A stretch of DNA of 37,632 nucleotides from an uncultured Sulfolobales archaeon (GTDB taxonomy: Archaea > Thermoproteota > Thermoprotei_A > Sulfolobales > NBVN01). Positions within the stretch are counted from its first letter, which is position 1. Each line of letters starts with the position of its first letter. The DNA lies in assembly GCA_938045815.1 (NCBI GenBank), contig CALIBI010000016.1, forward strand, positions 1 to 37,632, given 5' to 3'. This document shows positions 23,746-34,099 of this stretch, piece by piece. The notes beneath the pieces were generated by a model. The model was not told the origin of the DNA. It saw only the letters and a list, made by a program, of their open reading frames with translations, and did no database searches. The position numbers and the translations under genes were made by a program.

Positions 23746-26700
23746 CTAGGCGGATATTTCACCATACTCTGTGTAAGTCTTGAGAGTTTCTCGAGCGGTC
23801 CTGAGAACTATGACGTCACTCAGTAAATATGTTAACGCGGCGTTTAGGGGTATCCTGCCTGACTTAACACCCTCCACAAGCGTCTCTAAGCGTCTAGTAA
23901 ACTCTACGTTAGATAAGACATCAAATCTATCTCGAATATACTTGAGAACCTCAGCACCGGTTTTAGTAGGTATCAAATATTGTTTCTTCTTCGAGAGTAT
24001 GAGGTAGCCGTGCCTCAAATTATTCTCTACAGCTTTAGCGTAGGTACTTGGTCTACCTATCCTGTACTCCTTCATCATTCTTATGATATCTGCTGACGTA
24101 AGTAACGGGACTCTAGAAGCACTAATAACTTCCACCTTAGTTGGGATATATTTCTCAATCCCGGACAGGTCCCCGTAAGTTCGTATCGGGTAAACCTTAG
24201 TAAATCCTTCTCTGAGAATCTTGAGAGGGATCTCAAGCTCCACCTGCTTACTACCTAAGCACACACTAATCTTACCGTACAATACCCTAGAATGTTTTAG
24301 CTGACTAGCTATGAAACGTCTGAATATCATTTGGTATAACTTCTTATGAATATAAGTTAATCTACTCGTGAGAATCTCTTCCTCCTCAATATTCTCAGCA
24401 GGTTTTGTAGGTCTTATACACTCGTGAGTTCCTTCAGCACCCCAAGTTCTCGGAGCAAACAATTCTGAGAGACCTGACCTTTCCACGTATTCTCTCGCAA
24501 TCTCCACACCTAAACTAGAAACGTGCGTGCTGTCAGTCCTGTGGTATGTTATGTAGCCGGATTCGAAAAGATCTTGAGCTACCCTCATAGCGTGTGTTGG
24601 CGGGAGCCTCAACTCCCTAACAACGTCGGTTAGTAGAGTGTCCGTGCTGTAAGGTGGTGGGGGACTTACTTCCTTCTCGAAAGACTCTAAAACACGAACT
24701 ACTACACCAGACCTGCTGACCTCATCACGGAGTTCCTCAGCTTCTCTACGATCCTCCAAGAAGTAATCTATTCTGAGGTTGTTAGGTAAGTAAATTCTGA
24801 GTAGGTAGCCCTTACTATTCTCGTGTTCTACAAACCTCTCAACGACCCACCTTAGAACAGGTGTCTGAACTCTCCCGCCACCCAACCACTTCTTACCAAG
24901 GTCTTCCTGAAGTATCTTGCTTAACTCGAAACCTACTAACCGGTCATCAACCCTCCTAACAATCTGAGCACCAACTTTAAGTAAATCAATGTTCCTAGGG
25001 TTGTTCAAAGCGTTAAGAACTGCATTCTTAGTGATCTCGTGGAACTCTATCCTGTAAATCCGCGGGTTCACGGGATTCAACACCACGTGCAGGTCGTAAG
25101 CGATTTTCTCGCCCTCGTCATCAGGGTCTGTAGCTATGTAGACCTCATCAACTTCCCTAGCTATCTTCTTAAGTGCTTCTATGATTTTCCTGCTATCCCT
25201 GAGTCTGATGGATCCGCACCTAGGACATGCTTGGAGTTCTTCAGTAAACTGGTAGCTGCAGCTAGCACACCTCTTTATTGTGGTGTATACTGGTGATACG
25301 CTAGAGCCTGATATAGAGATTCCGTGAAGACCCTCATCATTAACTAAATCGAGGACATGCCCCATGCTAGGCGCTATAGTAGCTAGGAAGACCTCACCAT
25401 CATAAGTTATGACGGTCTCGTAAGCTACGTAATTCCCTATAAACCTCTTGCCAGGCACTCCAAACATCCTAGCTATTGTTCTAGCCTTAGTAGGAGACTC
25501 AACAACAATCAACACGGACTTAATCTTGTCCAGGACAGACTCACCAGCAGAACTAGACCTACTGAGTTGTTGCTTCTCAACAACTCCTGCTAAGTCAACC
25601 TCACTTAATTTAAGTGGTGCGTAACTAGGTAGTACGTAACGCAGTTTTCTCTGGAAGATCTTGAGGAGATCCTCGTCATCGTAGAGAATTACAGATAAGC
25701 CTAAAGTCATGTGACCGCCATAAAGCCTACTACTACGACCTGAAGCTTGAAGATAAGTCATGACGTCAGGTATTAAAACAACAACTTTTCCTTTCTCATC
25801 AACTCTAATAACGAAGGAACTCAAAACTAACTTACCGGAATTCTTGGTCAGAGCCTCGTCGATAGCTTCCCTCAGCCTTTCTCGAGCTTTAAGTACCTCT
25901 ACACTTAAGTCTCTTAAGAAACCTTCTAACTGTATGACACCCCGTAAACCTTGAGTGAGTACTTTAAGAGCTCCAGGCCTTAGTGACGATACCTTATTCA
26001 TTAGCTGCTTATCCTCTTCTCGCTGGACATACCCATAAACAGGTAACTCCTTAATCAACTTAATCAGTGTTAGTGGGTTAAGCAGGGTTGAGTCTAGATC
26101 CAGCTTAAACTTAGGTATCCCGTAAAAAATAGTGTTGTATACGTGGAGCGGCTCATCAAGACCTCTAGTCAGTATACCGTAATAACTAGAAACACCTACT
26201 AAGACGTCGACTTTATTCTCTCTTAACTTGTCTATTGCTCTCCTACTGCCAGCTACTAAGACCCTCACACCAGAGTCAGCAAGATACGTAGCAATTTCTT
26301 TCGCTTTCTCCGCACCCATGTCTTTACTAACGAATAGTAGAGTTCCTCTATGTAGCTTCTTAACTAGTTCTTCCAGCCTAATACTACCTAGAGGCTCAAC
26401 TACCTCCACGATATTCCTCAAATAATCAGTTATGGAACCTACCTCGAAACCTAGCAACTCACGCAAAACCTTTACTCTCTCCCCCTTACCCCTCCCGGTA
26501 GCACTAGCTATTAGTATCTGACCTACACTCACGTAATTAAGACTCTTACCGAGACTCAACTCCAGCTCGTTAATATTCTTGAGTATCTCCTCAATTTTTT
26601 CTGGGTTCCCGCTATACTTACAGTAAAGTAGTTCTTTCTTAGCTAGAACAAGCTTCTGAGCTATCTTGATAGATTCCTCTGAAATCCCTACTAGGTTCAG

Positions 26701-27246
26701 TATGGTATTCATTAATGATGAGGACTTAAGCAACGCGTCGAAATCGTCAATCACTGCTAGATAATACCTGAAACTCTCGAACAGCTTCTTGTTCCTGTGT
26801 AGGAGTGCGTGCGTGATTACGTCAATCCTCCTATCCGAAGGAGATTCATTAAGCTTAATAGCTTCGGAATCACGTACCTGAATATTTCCTGGGTTAAGGT
26901 CCTTAAGGACTCTCAAGACTTGATTAGCTAGGTACTTAGTAGGTACTACGTATATCACTGGCTTGTTCCTGGAAGCTACGTATAGAGAGTATATCTGAAG
27001 TAGTGTAGACTTACCTACCCCCGTAGGTGCTATTAGAGCGAAAGACTCTCCTGATAAGATTCTCTTAGCCCAAGTCTTCTGAATACTCCACAGGACTTTC
27101 CCGCCAGTAATCGTCGAGAAAAACTCAGTAAACCTACTCAGTTCTTCTCTCAAGAGCTCTGCGTGTATTGAGTCATGACCCGAGTTAATTCTTGAAAACA
27201 TTAAAGACCTCATCAACATTAACTCAGACGAGCTAGCACTCAACAT
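23746..27246 (-). CDS. rgy: Reverse gyrase
   Basis: ATP-dependent positive supercoiling enzyme, a marker of hyperthermophiles. The N-terminal helicase-like part has Walker A APTGVGKS (about 74-81 counting from 27249), Walker B IDDFD (about 167-171) and the ASATGRGKG motif. The type IA topoisomerase part has VVESPTKARTIARMFG (about 582-597), a zinc ribbon CASC...CPRC (661-678), ATDPDDEGEK (706-715) and the active-site tyrosine Y902 in GYITYHRTDSTHVS. The usual N-terminal zinc finger (CxxCGG...CxxC) is absent: the protein begins with a cysteine-free leader before WSIQKTWAKR. The start is ATG 27246 or GTG 27249; later ATGs are possible. Total length is about 1166 residues. Confidence 0.97.
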   Translation of the reverse strand: MLSASSSELMLMRSLMFSRINSGHDSIHAELLREELSRFTEFFSTITGGKVLWSIQKTWAKRILSGESFALIAPTGVGKSTLLQIYSLYVASRNKPVIYVVPTKYLANQVLRVLKDLNPGNIQVRDSEAIKLNESPSDRRIDVITHALLHRNKKLFESFRYYLAVIDDFDALLKSSSLMNTILNLVGISEESIKIAQKLVLAKKELLYCKYSGNPEKIEEILKNINELELSLGKSLNYVSVGQILIASATGRGKGERVKVLRELLGFEVGSITDYLRNIVEVVEPLGSIRLEELVKKLHRGTLLFVSKDMGAEKAKEIATYLADSGVRVLVAGSRRAIDKLRENKVDVLVGVSSYYGILTRGLDEPLHVYNTIFYGIPKFKLDLDSTLLNPLTLIKLIKELPVYGYVQREEDKQLMNKVSSLRPGALKVLTQGLRGVIQLEGFLRDLSVEVLKARERLREAIDEALTKNSGKLVLSSFVIRVDEKGKVVVLIPDVMTYLQASGRSSRLYGGHMTLGLSVILYDDEDLLKIFQRKLRYVLPSYAPLKLSEVDLAGVVEKQQLSRSSSAGESVLDKIKSVLIVVESPTKARTIARMFGVPGKRFIGNYVAYETVITYDGEVFLATIAPSMGHVLDLVNDEGLHGISISGSSVSPVYTTIKRCASCSYQFTEELQACPRCGSIRLRDSRKIIEALKKIAREVDEVYIATDPDDEGEKIAYDLHVVLNPVNPRIYRIEFHEITKNAVLNALNNPRNIDLLKVGAQIVRRVDDRLVGFELSKILQEDLGKKWLGGGRVQTPVLRWVVERFVEHENSKGYLLRIYLPNNLRIDYFLEDRREAEELRDEVSRSGVVVRVLESFEKEVSPPPPYSTDTLLTDVVRELRLPPTHAMRVAQDLFESGYITYHRTDSTHVSSLGVEIAREYVERSGLSELFAPRTWGAEGTHECIRPTKPAENIEEEEILTSRLTYIHKKLYQMIFRRFIASQLKHSRVLYGKISVCLGSKQVELEIPLKILREGFTKVYPIRTYGDLSGIEKYIPTKVEVISASRVPLLTSADIIRMMKEYRIGRPSTYAKAVENNLRHGYLILSKKKQYLIPTKTGAEVLKYIRDRFDVLSNVEFTRRLETLVEGVKSGRIPLNAALTYLLSDVIVLRTARETLKTYTEYGEISA

Positions 27247-27283
27247 CACTTAGCCTGTTATTATTCTTCATATCTTGGATAAC

Positions 27284-27292
27284 CTTAAAAAC
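27284..27292 (+). promoter_or_regulatory. TATA box of nnrDE-pyrG
   Basis: CTTAAAAAC lies about 34 bp upstream of the TTG start, in the 72-bp divergent gap shared with reverse gyrase. GGTAGGGCGAG just before the TTG may serve as ribosome-binding site. Confidence 0.5.
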
Positions 27293-27321
27293 ATGGAGTC
27301 ATAATAATTAGGTAGGGCGAG

Positions 27322-28857
27322 TTGAGAACAATCAGCAGTGATGAAGTGAGGGCCGCAGACATAAACTCAGTCTTCTGGGGCGTCAGCACGAGACTCCTCA
27401 TGGAGAACGCGGGAGCGGGCGTCGCTAGAGTGATTAAAGACTTAACTAGTGGTGAGCCATGCAGGGTAGCCGTAATTGCTGGTAGTGGTGGTAAGGCGGG
27501 AGACTCATTCGTTGCTGCTAGACACCTAGCTACAGAGGATTATGAGGTGTACGTCTACCTAGTCTCGAAGATCATAAGACATGAAGACGCAAGAGAGAAT
27601 CTCAAGATCCTCGAGAATCAACATAACGTCGTAATTCACGAGTACGAAGCCGGAACGTCATTAGACCATGACGTAGTAGTTGATGGGCTTTTAGGAATAG
27701 GTGTGAAGGGAGCGCCTAAAGGCATCTACGCTGACGCTATAAAAGCAATAAACAGTTCTAGAGGGATTAAGGTAGCTATAGATGTCCCGTCAGGACTCAA
27801 CCCAGACACGGGAGAAGCACCTGGAGATGTGGTTAGGGCAGACGTTACAGTTACTTTAGTAGCTCCTAAGCCCGGTCTTCTTAAGGCGCCTGACGTGGTC
27901 GGCAAGCTAATAACAGTAAATATAGGTTTACCACCCAACACTTTAAGGGTCGTTGGACCGGGTGACGTGGAGGTCTGGTTTAGGAAGAAGGATTTAAAAG
28001 CGAAGAAGGGTGATGGTGGAAGGATTCTAGTTGTAACGGGTTCTAAGGAGTTCGTTGGTGCTCCGTGGTTAACTGCGTTAGGCGCGTGGGCTGCTGGTGC
28101 CGACTTAGTTTATCTAGCTGCGCCGGAATACGTGCTTAAGTCGAGATTCTCTCCCGAGGTAATAGGTCTGCCTTTAGAGGGTGATTACCTAACTGAAGAC
28201 TCTCTTAAGGAGGTTACGGGAGTAATGAAGAAGGTTGATGTGGTGGTCTCGGGTCCCGGTCTAGGTGTCAGGGAAGAAACTAGAGGTTTTGTTAAGGCTC
28301 TATTGAGTAAGATCCGTGAAATTAGGAAGCCTCTAGTCTTGGATGCTGACGCGCTGAAACTAGCTAGCAGGGAAGACTTCACAGGAATTGATGTTATTAT
28401 GACACCACATCTGGGTGAGGCCGCTATACTCGCGGGGATTGAACCAAGCCTCCTCATTTCTGAAGACACTGTAGAAACCAGGATCAATATAGCTAAGAAT
28501 ATAGTAGAGCGTTATAAGGCGACCCTAATTTTGAAGGGCTACGTAGATGTTATAATGTCGCCTGACGGTAATTTCAAGATACGTACTGGTGTAGGCCACC
28601 AGGACATGAGTTGCGGGGGGACGGGTGACGTGCTGACAGGTCTTGTAGCCACGTCACTCGCGAGAGCTAAAAACCCGTTTAGAGCAGCGTCTATAGCCGC
28701 GTTCGTTAACGCTGTCGCTGGTGAGCTAGCTTACTTAATTGATGGCAGGTCCTCACCCACGAACATACTTAAGTACATACCTCAAGTTCTTAAAGAACCA
28801 CTCAAGACTGCTTTAAAGGTGAAGGAATTAAGAGGTGACTTAAGTAGTGTGGGGTGA
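27322..28857 (+). CDS. nnr: Bifunctional NAD(P)HX epimerase/dehydratase
   Basis: Repairs hydrated NADH and NADPH. The N-terminal epimerase domain (about 1-215) includes LLMENAGAGVARVI, VAVIAGSGGKAGDSFVAARHL, DVVVDGLLGIGVKG and VAIDVPSGLNPDTGE. The C-terminal ADP-dependent dehydratase domain (about 220-500) includes LVVTGSKEFVGAPWLTALGA, VVSGPGLG, LVLDADALK, TPHLGEAAIL and the catalytic CGGTGDVLTG. Heat favours NAD(P)H hydration, so the gene suits a hyperthermophile. The start is TTG 27322 and the stop lies six bases before pyrG, so the two are likely one operon. Confidence 0.95.
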   Translation: MRTISSDEVRAADINSVFWGVSTRLLMENAGAGVARVIKDLTSGEPCRVAVIAGSGGKAGDSFVAARHLATEDYEVYVYLVSKIIRHEDARENLKILENQHNVVIHEYEAGTSLDHDVVVDGLLGIGVKGAPKGIYADAIKAINSSRGIKVAIDVPSGLNPDTGEAPGDVVRADVTVTLVAPKPGLLKAPDVVGKLITVNIGLPPNTLRVVGPGDVEVWFRKKDLKAKKGDGGRILVVTGSKEFVGAPWLTALGAWAAGADLVYLAAPEYVLKSRFSPEVIGLPLEGDYLTEDSLKEVTGVMKKVDVVVSGPGLGVREETRGFVKALLSKIREIRKPLVLDADALKLASREDFTGIDVIMTPHLGEAAILAGIEPSLLISEDTVETRINIAKNIVERYKATLILKGYVDVIMSPDGNFKIRTGVGHQDMSCGGTGDVLTGLVATSLARAKNPFRAASIAAFVNAVAGELAYLIDGRSSPTNILKYIPQVLKEPLKTALKVKELRGDLSSVG

Positions 28858-30474
<1,617 letters not shown>

Positions 30475-30561
30475 GCGTTCAGAACTACTACCTCCCGTTC
30501 TAATTTGTTTTGTGTTTCATGCAAGACTTTATCGAGAACTCTAGCATAAACTTATTAAAGT

Positions 30562-30570
30562 GTTTTAAAC
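30562..30570 (+). promoter_or_regulatory. TATA box of iorAB
   Basis: GTTTTAAAC lies about 54 bp upstream of the iorA ATG and predicts a start near 30592. GGAGGG at 30606-30611 is a clear ribosome-binding site eight bases before the ATG. Confidence 0.6.
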
Positions 30571-30619
30571 ATACTAGCACTTATTTTTTCTGAGTACCTC
30601 TGTATGGAGGGTTAAATCA

Positions 30620-32515
30620 ATGAGTTTTAGGTCTCTTGTGGGTGTAAGTAGCGGTAGGTACTTGTTGTTAGGTAATGAGGCGATAGCTCGTGGGGCTCTG
30701 GAAGGTGGTTTAGGGTTTGCTGCCGCGTACCCTGGCACACCATCATCAGAAATTCTGGAGTCTCTGATTTCAGTGAAGGATGCTGTCGGTATTTATGCTG
30801 AGTGGAGTGTGAATGAGAAAGTAGCTTTCGAGGCAGCTTACGGTGCTTCTTTAGCAGGTGTTAACGCGTTAACTGCTATGAAGCATGTAGGCATGAATGT
30901 TGCTGCAGACCCCTTAATGAGTTCTGCATACACTGGTGTTGAGGGAGCTCTAGTCATCGTCACAGCTGATGACCCCAGCATGCATAGTAGTCAAAACGAA
31001 CAAGACAATAGGTGGTATGGGGTTCACGCATACATACCTGTTTTTGAGCCTTTCGACGCTGACGAAGCGAAAAAGATGACTAAGTATGTTTTCGAGTTCA
31101 GTAGGAGGTTTAAGCACCCCGTAATACTTCGTACTACTACCCGAGTGAGTCATAGTAGGGGGGTTGTGGAGTTAGGACCTATACCGGAAGTAAGGATTAA
31201 GGGAAAGTTCAATAAAGAGGATAGGTATGTCGTCATACCTGCTAATGCTAGGAAAAACAAGATTAAATTACTTGAGAAGTGGGACGCAATCTCCGAAGTA
31301 GTGAATGAGCTCCCGTTTAATAAGGTTGAGGGTGACGGGAAGAAATTAATTATAGCTTCAGGTAGCGCGTACGGCTACGTGATAGAAGCACTCGACTACT
31401 TTAAGATTAGGGACAAAGTTAGGGTTCTTAAGATAGGGACTCCAGTACCGCTACCTAAGAAGATACTCATAGAAGCTGCTGAGGAAGTCGATAAGATACT
31501 TGTTGTTGAGGAGCTTGACTCACTAGTAGAGACTAACGTTAAGTCAGTACTCCATGATTCCAGAATTGAGGCGGAAGTTAGGGGTAAGGATCTAGTAGGT
31601 TACGAGTTTGAGTTAAATCACTCGAGAGTTAGGAAAGCGATAGCTAAATTCCTAGATCTTGATTACTCAGTCCCTCAAACACCTAATCAACCAGTGGTTA
31701 GTGTGCCTACCAGAATACCTACGCTCTGCCCAGGATGCCCGTACAGACCACTATTCTTCGAGTTGAGGAGACTAGTTAATCAAGAAAAGATACCCTACAT
31801 CGCTTCAGGAGACATAGGGTGTTACTCACTAGGTTACAACCCACCATACAGGATGCAGGACATAATAATTGAGATGGGGAGTAGTATAGGGGTTGGGTAC
31901 GGTCTCAGCATAACAACAGACGATAACGTTATAGCCATAATAGGTGACTCAACATTCTATCACGCGGGCTTACCACCGCTCGTGAATGCAGTATGGCATA
32001 AGAAACCACTAATCGTTATAGTGCTAGATAATGAGGTAATCGCTATGACGGGTCATCAGCCAGCTCCATCAAGTAAGGACGGTAAGGAAACACGCTACAT
32101 ACCTATAGAGAACGTGGTTACGGGGTTTGGTGTCAGGTTCGTTGAAGTCATAGATCCCTACGATATTAAGACTGTTAGAGAAGTCGTTAAGAAGGCACTA
32201 AGTTACGTTAGGGAGGTTAAGGAACCGGCAGTCATAATTGCTAGGAGGAAGTGCGCGCTAGAAGTCGTCAGAGATCTCAGAAGAGCTGGTGTCGAGATAG
32301 TTCCTTATGTTGTTTTGGAGGATAAATGCATTGGTTGCGGCATCTGCTATGACTGGTTTGTCTGCCCGGCAATAATACCTGGAAGTAATAAGAAGGCGTG
32401 GATAGACCCGGAACTATGCATTGGTTGTAGTGCGTGTGCTCAAGTATGCCCCACAAAAGCCATAGTTCCCCAGAAAGAATACAATAAGGAGGAAGTTGAG
32501 AAGTTCTGGAGGTGA
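30620..32515 (+). CDS. iorA: Indolepyruvate:ferredoxin oxidoreductase, alpha subunit
   Basis: Oxidatively decarboxylates aryl pyruvates from aromatic amino acids to acyl-CoA, reducing ferredoxin. The 631-residue protein shows the pyrimidine domain (GNEAIARGALEGGLGFAAAYPGTPSSEI), the pairing segment MKHVGMNVAADPLM, TPP-binding GDSTFYHAGLPPLVNA and LDNEVIAMTGHQPAPS, and a C-terminal two-cluster ferredoxin domain with CIGCGICYDWFVCP and CIGCSACAQVCP. CPGCPYR starts the TPP-domain region. It overlaps iorB by 4 bp, and has a good ribosome-binding site. Confidence 0.97.
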   Translation: MSFRSLVGVSSGRYLLLGNEAIARGALEGGLGFAAAYPGTPSSEILESLISVKDAVGIYAEWSVNEKVAFEAAYGASLAGVNALTAMKHVGMNVAADPLMSSAYTGVEGALVIVTADDPSMHSSQNEQDNRWYGVHAYIPVFEPFDADEAKKMTKYVFEFSRRFKHPVILRTTTRVSHSRGVVELGPIPEVRIKGKFNKEDRYVVIPANARKNKIKLLEKWDAISEVVNELPFNKVEGDGKKLIIASGSAYGYVIEALDYFKIRDKVRVLKIGTPVPLPKKILIEAAEEVDKILVVEELDSLVETNVKSVLHDSRIEAEVRGKDLVGYEFELNHSRVRKAIAKFLDLDYSVPQTPNQPVVSVPTRIPTLCPGCPYRPLFFELRRLVNQEKIPYIASGDIGCYSLGYNPPYRMQDIIIEMGSSIGVGYGLSITTDDNVIAIIGDSTFYHAGLPPLVNAVWHKKPLIVIVLDNEVIAMTGHQPAPSSKDGKETRYIPIENVVTGFGVRFVEVIDPYDIKTVREVVKKALSYVREVKEPAVIIARRKCALEVVRDLRRAGVEIVPYVVLEDKCIGCGICYDWFVCPAIIPGSNKKAWIDPELCIGCSACAQVCPTKAIVPQKEYNKEEVEKFWR

Positions 32516-33141
32516 ACAGGATGCTCAACACCTTGATCTCAGGAGTCGGTGGCCAGGGATTACTAACTCTCTCTAGAGTATTGGGTCAGGCAGCACTCAA
32601 CGAGGGCTTAAAAACAGTAATATCAGAAACTCACGGAATGAGTCAGAGAGGAGGTTCGGTAACTGTCTTCTTGAGGATAGGGGATTCCGTCATGGCGCCC
32701 CTACCACCGGAAGACGACATACACCTACATATATCGATGGAGCTTATTGAGGCAGCCAGATACTCCTACCTCCACAACACAAAAACAGTGGCAGTAGTTA
32801 ATGACAAGATCATCAGACCCTCAGTACCTGGTGTGAAGATTCCTCCCAGAGAAGAATTAATCGGTAACATAAAGAAAACAACCCCTCACTTCTACCTAAT
32901 TAGTGCTTCCGACATATCATTAAGGCTTGGTAGCACTATAGGAGCTAACTTAGTTATGTTAGGGTTTGTGACCTACATCCTAGAGAAAGCAACGATAATA
33001 AGTAGTAAGAACACAGTACTGAACGAGGTCCTCAAGCTAGGAGCTAGAGAAATCAATACTAGACTCTTCGAAACAGGATACCAAGAAGCATCAACTAGTG
33101 TGAGTAAAGAAACTATAGAGTCATTAAGAGCAAACAAGTAA
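32512..33141 (+). CDS. iorB: Indolepyruvate:ferredoxin oxidoreductase, beta subunit
   Basis: Gamma-domain partner of IorA, 209 residues. The N-terminal glycine-rich motif ISGVGGQGLLTLSRVLGQAA and SETHGMSQRGGSVTVFLRIG are diagnostic of the pyruvate:ferredoxin gamma/beta family, and GANLVMLGF is near the C-terminal third. It starts at GTG 32512 overlapping the iorA stop by 4 bp; ATG 32521 is a second possibility. Nothing follows it on the strand before the sRNA, so iorAB is a two-gene unit. Confidence 0.95.
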   Translation: MNRMLNTLISGVGGQGLLTLSRVLGQAALNEGLKTVISETHGMSQRGGSVTVFLRIGDSVMAPLPPEDDIHLHISMELIEAARYSYLHNTKTVAVVNDKIIRPSVPGVKIPPREELIGNIKKTTPHFYLISASDISLRLGSTIGANLVMLGFVTYILEKATIISSKNTVLNEVLKLGAREINTRLFETGYQEASTSVSKETIESLRANK

Positions 33142-33204
33142 ATAGCATACATCAAATAATAATATTACCTAAATCAGATGCTTTGAGCAATTTAAGGAAC
33201 CTAA

Positions 33205-33263
33205 TCACGAATGATGAACCTTGTAAGGCCTGAGTAAATGATGTAGACCAGGCTTCTGAACCC
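33205..33263 (+). ncRNA. C/D box sRNA
   Basis: The box order and spacing fit an archaeal 2'-O-methylation guide: C box ATGATGA (33211-33217), a 12-nt guide ACCTTGTAAGGC (33218-33229), D' box CTGA (33230-33233), a 4-nt spacer, C' box ATGATGT (33238-33244), an 11-nt guide AGACCAGGCTT (33245-33255) and D box CTGA (33256-33259). Ends are approximate. The second guide is complementary to AGCCTGGTC, a sequence that occurs in the D loop of some archaeal tRNA-Leu genes, but the target is not established. The sRNA lies 64 bp after iorB, possibly transcribed with it. Confidence 0.8.
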
Positions 33264-33320
33264 ACACGTAAGAATTCCTGTATAATCATACCATAGATTA
33301 AAATGATGTGTTCTTGTGTT

Positions 33321-33370
33321 GTTAGCTAGGAACTAGAGTTCATTTCATTGAACTCTAGGAGTTAGCTAGA
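33321..33370 (+). repeat. Hairpin and imperfect direct repeats beside the dispersed repeat
   Basis: GTTAGCTAGG (33321-33330) recurs as GTTAGCTAGA 40 bp later (33361-33370). Between them CTAGAGTTCA-tttcat-TGAACTCTAG (33333-33358) is a perfect 10-bp-arm hairpin. The motif TTGAACTCTAG is echoed as TTTGAACTCTCTAG inside the adjacent repeat. Confidence 0.65.
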
Positions 33371-33371
33371 A

Positions 33372-33479
33372 CGTAGTTCACGTGTGGGGGTCTGCGTGGG
33401 TTTGAACTCTCTAGCCAGGGTGTGGACTTATTCTCGATGAGTGCTTTATCACTAATCACTTTCCTACAAAGTTTCTACA
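33372..33479 (+). repeat. Dispersed inverted repeat, copy 2
   Basis: Inverted partner of 23528-23635: 94 bases with one mismatch, then a variable six-base stretch and the common end TTTCTACA. Its right end runs directly into the decayed glutamine synthetase gene. Confidence 0.9.
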
Positions 33480-33777
33480 TTAGCTTTCGTTTGTCTTTTA
33501 ATGGCTGAGCTTGATGGAATAAAAAGAAAATAGATCCTGGAGACTCTGTTGATGAGAACGTCTGTAAGATGTTTCCTCAAAGACGCAGAGCTCTCAGAAT
33601 AAGGGAATCATCAATAACTCTTAAAGAAGCTCTTGAGAAAATGAGGATTGATGAAATTATTCGTCAGACAATAGGGAACCATGTATACGACACGTTCATA
33701 GAGTATAAACAAATGAGTAGAATAGGTACTGCCTCTACGTAACACTATGGGAGTTTATGCGGCACCTCAACTACTAA
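33471..33777 (+). pseudogene. glnA: Decayed C-terminal end of glutamine synthetase
   Basis: About 100 codons resembling the last part of type I glutamine synthetase are spread over three frames. First is LAFVCLLMAELDGIKRK (frame of 33480), ending at TAG 33531. A shift near 33528 restores IDPGDSVDENVCKMFPQRRR through RIDEIIRQTIGNHVYDTFIEYKQM. A second shift near 33714, with TAG at 33718 where a tryptophan would sit, restores NRYCLYVTLWEFMRHLNY and a stop at 33775-33777. The catalytic N-terminal two thirds are absent; the sequence upstream is the dispersed repeat. An intact glnA elsewhere is expected but cannot be seen. Confidence 0.8.
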
Positions 33778-33804
33778 GTAAAGGAATAAGGAAGAGTAGA
33801 TTAG

Positions 33805-33906
33805 TGCGGGGGGTGGGATTTGAACCCACGCAGGCCTACGCCATCGGGGCTCCCACCATGTTTGGACCTGAGCCCGACCCCTTTGACCTGGCTCGGGCAC
33901 CCCCGC
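33805..33906 (-). tRNA. tRNA-Leu (CAG) with 17-nt intron
   Basis: The acceptor is GCGGGGG/CCCCCGC, the anticodon stem TCGGG/CCCGA, and the T arm GTGGG-TTCAAAT-CCCAC, with a long leucine-type variable arm. The spliced anticodon loop is CTCAGGC (anticodon CAG). The intron 33850-33866 sits after position 37 in a textbook bulge-helix-bulge: exon CTCA pairs TGGG, the intron stem is CCA-AACA-TGG, and the bulges are three bases. The discriminator is A, and the following bases are CTA, so CCA must be added by the cca product. Confidence 0.95.
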
Positions 33907-33930
33907 ACCAATAATGATATTCAATTAGTG

Positions 33931-33939
33931 CTTTATAAG
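33931..33939 (-). promoter_or_regulatory. TATA box of tRNA-Leu
   Basis: CTTATAAAG on the minus strand lies about 25-33 bp upstream of the tRNA 5' end. Confidence 0.65.
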
Positions 33940-34099
33940 TTGGGTTTTTCTCAGCTATGATTGAAAACTCTTAGTCTTCAGGGTAGGGTTAGTAAAAGCT
34001 GAACCCCTAATGCTTGTTTTCTTGGAATGATAATATTTAGTTGTATGGCGTAGTTCGCTAATGAGGGAGGAGCTTTGAGGTTGTTGAAGCTAAGAGCCG

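Larger units (their letters stand above)
33142..33804. other. 663-bp non-coding interval
   Basis: It contains, in order, a C/D box sRNA, imperfect tandem units with a hairpin, the second dispersed repeat copy and a decayed glutamine synthetase end, each listed separately. The remaining bases have no recognised content. Confidence 0.7.

Noticed and set aside
33530-33750. Short intact ORF for a small protein
   Set aside because: The frame is only the middle part of a glutamine synthetase end that continues in two other frames, so it is a pseudogene.
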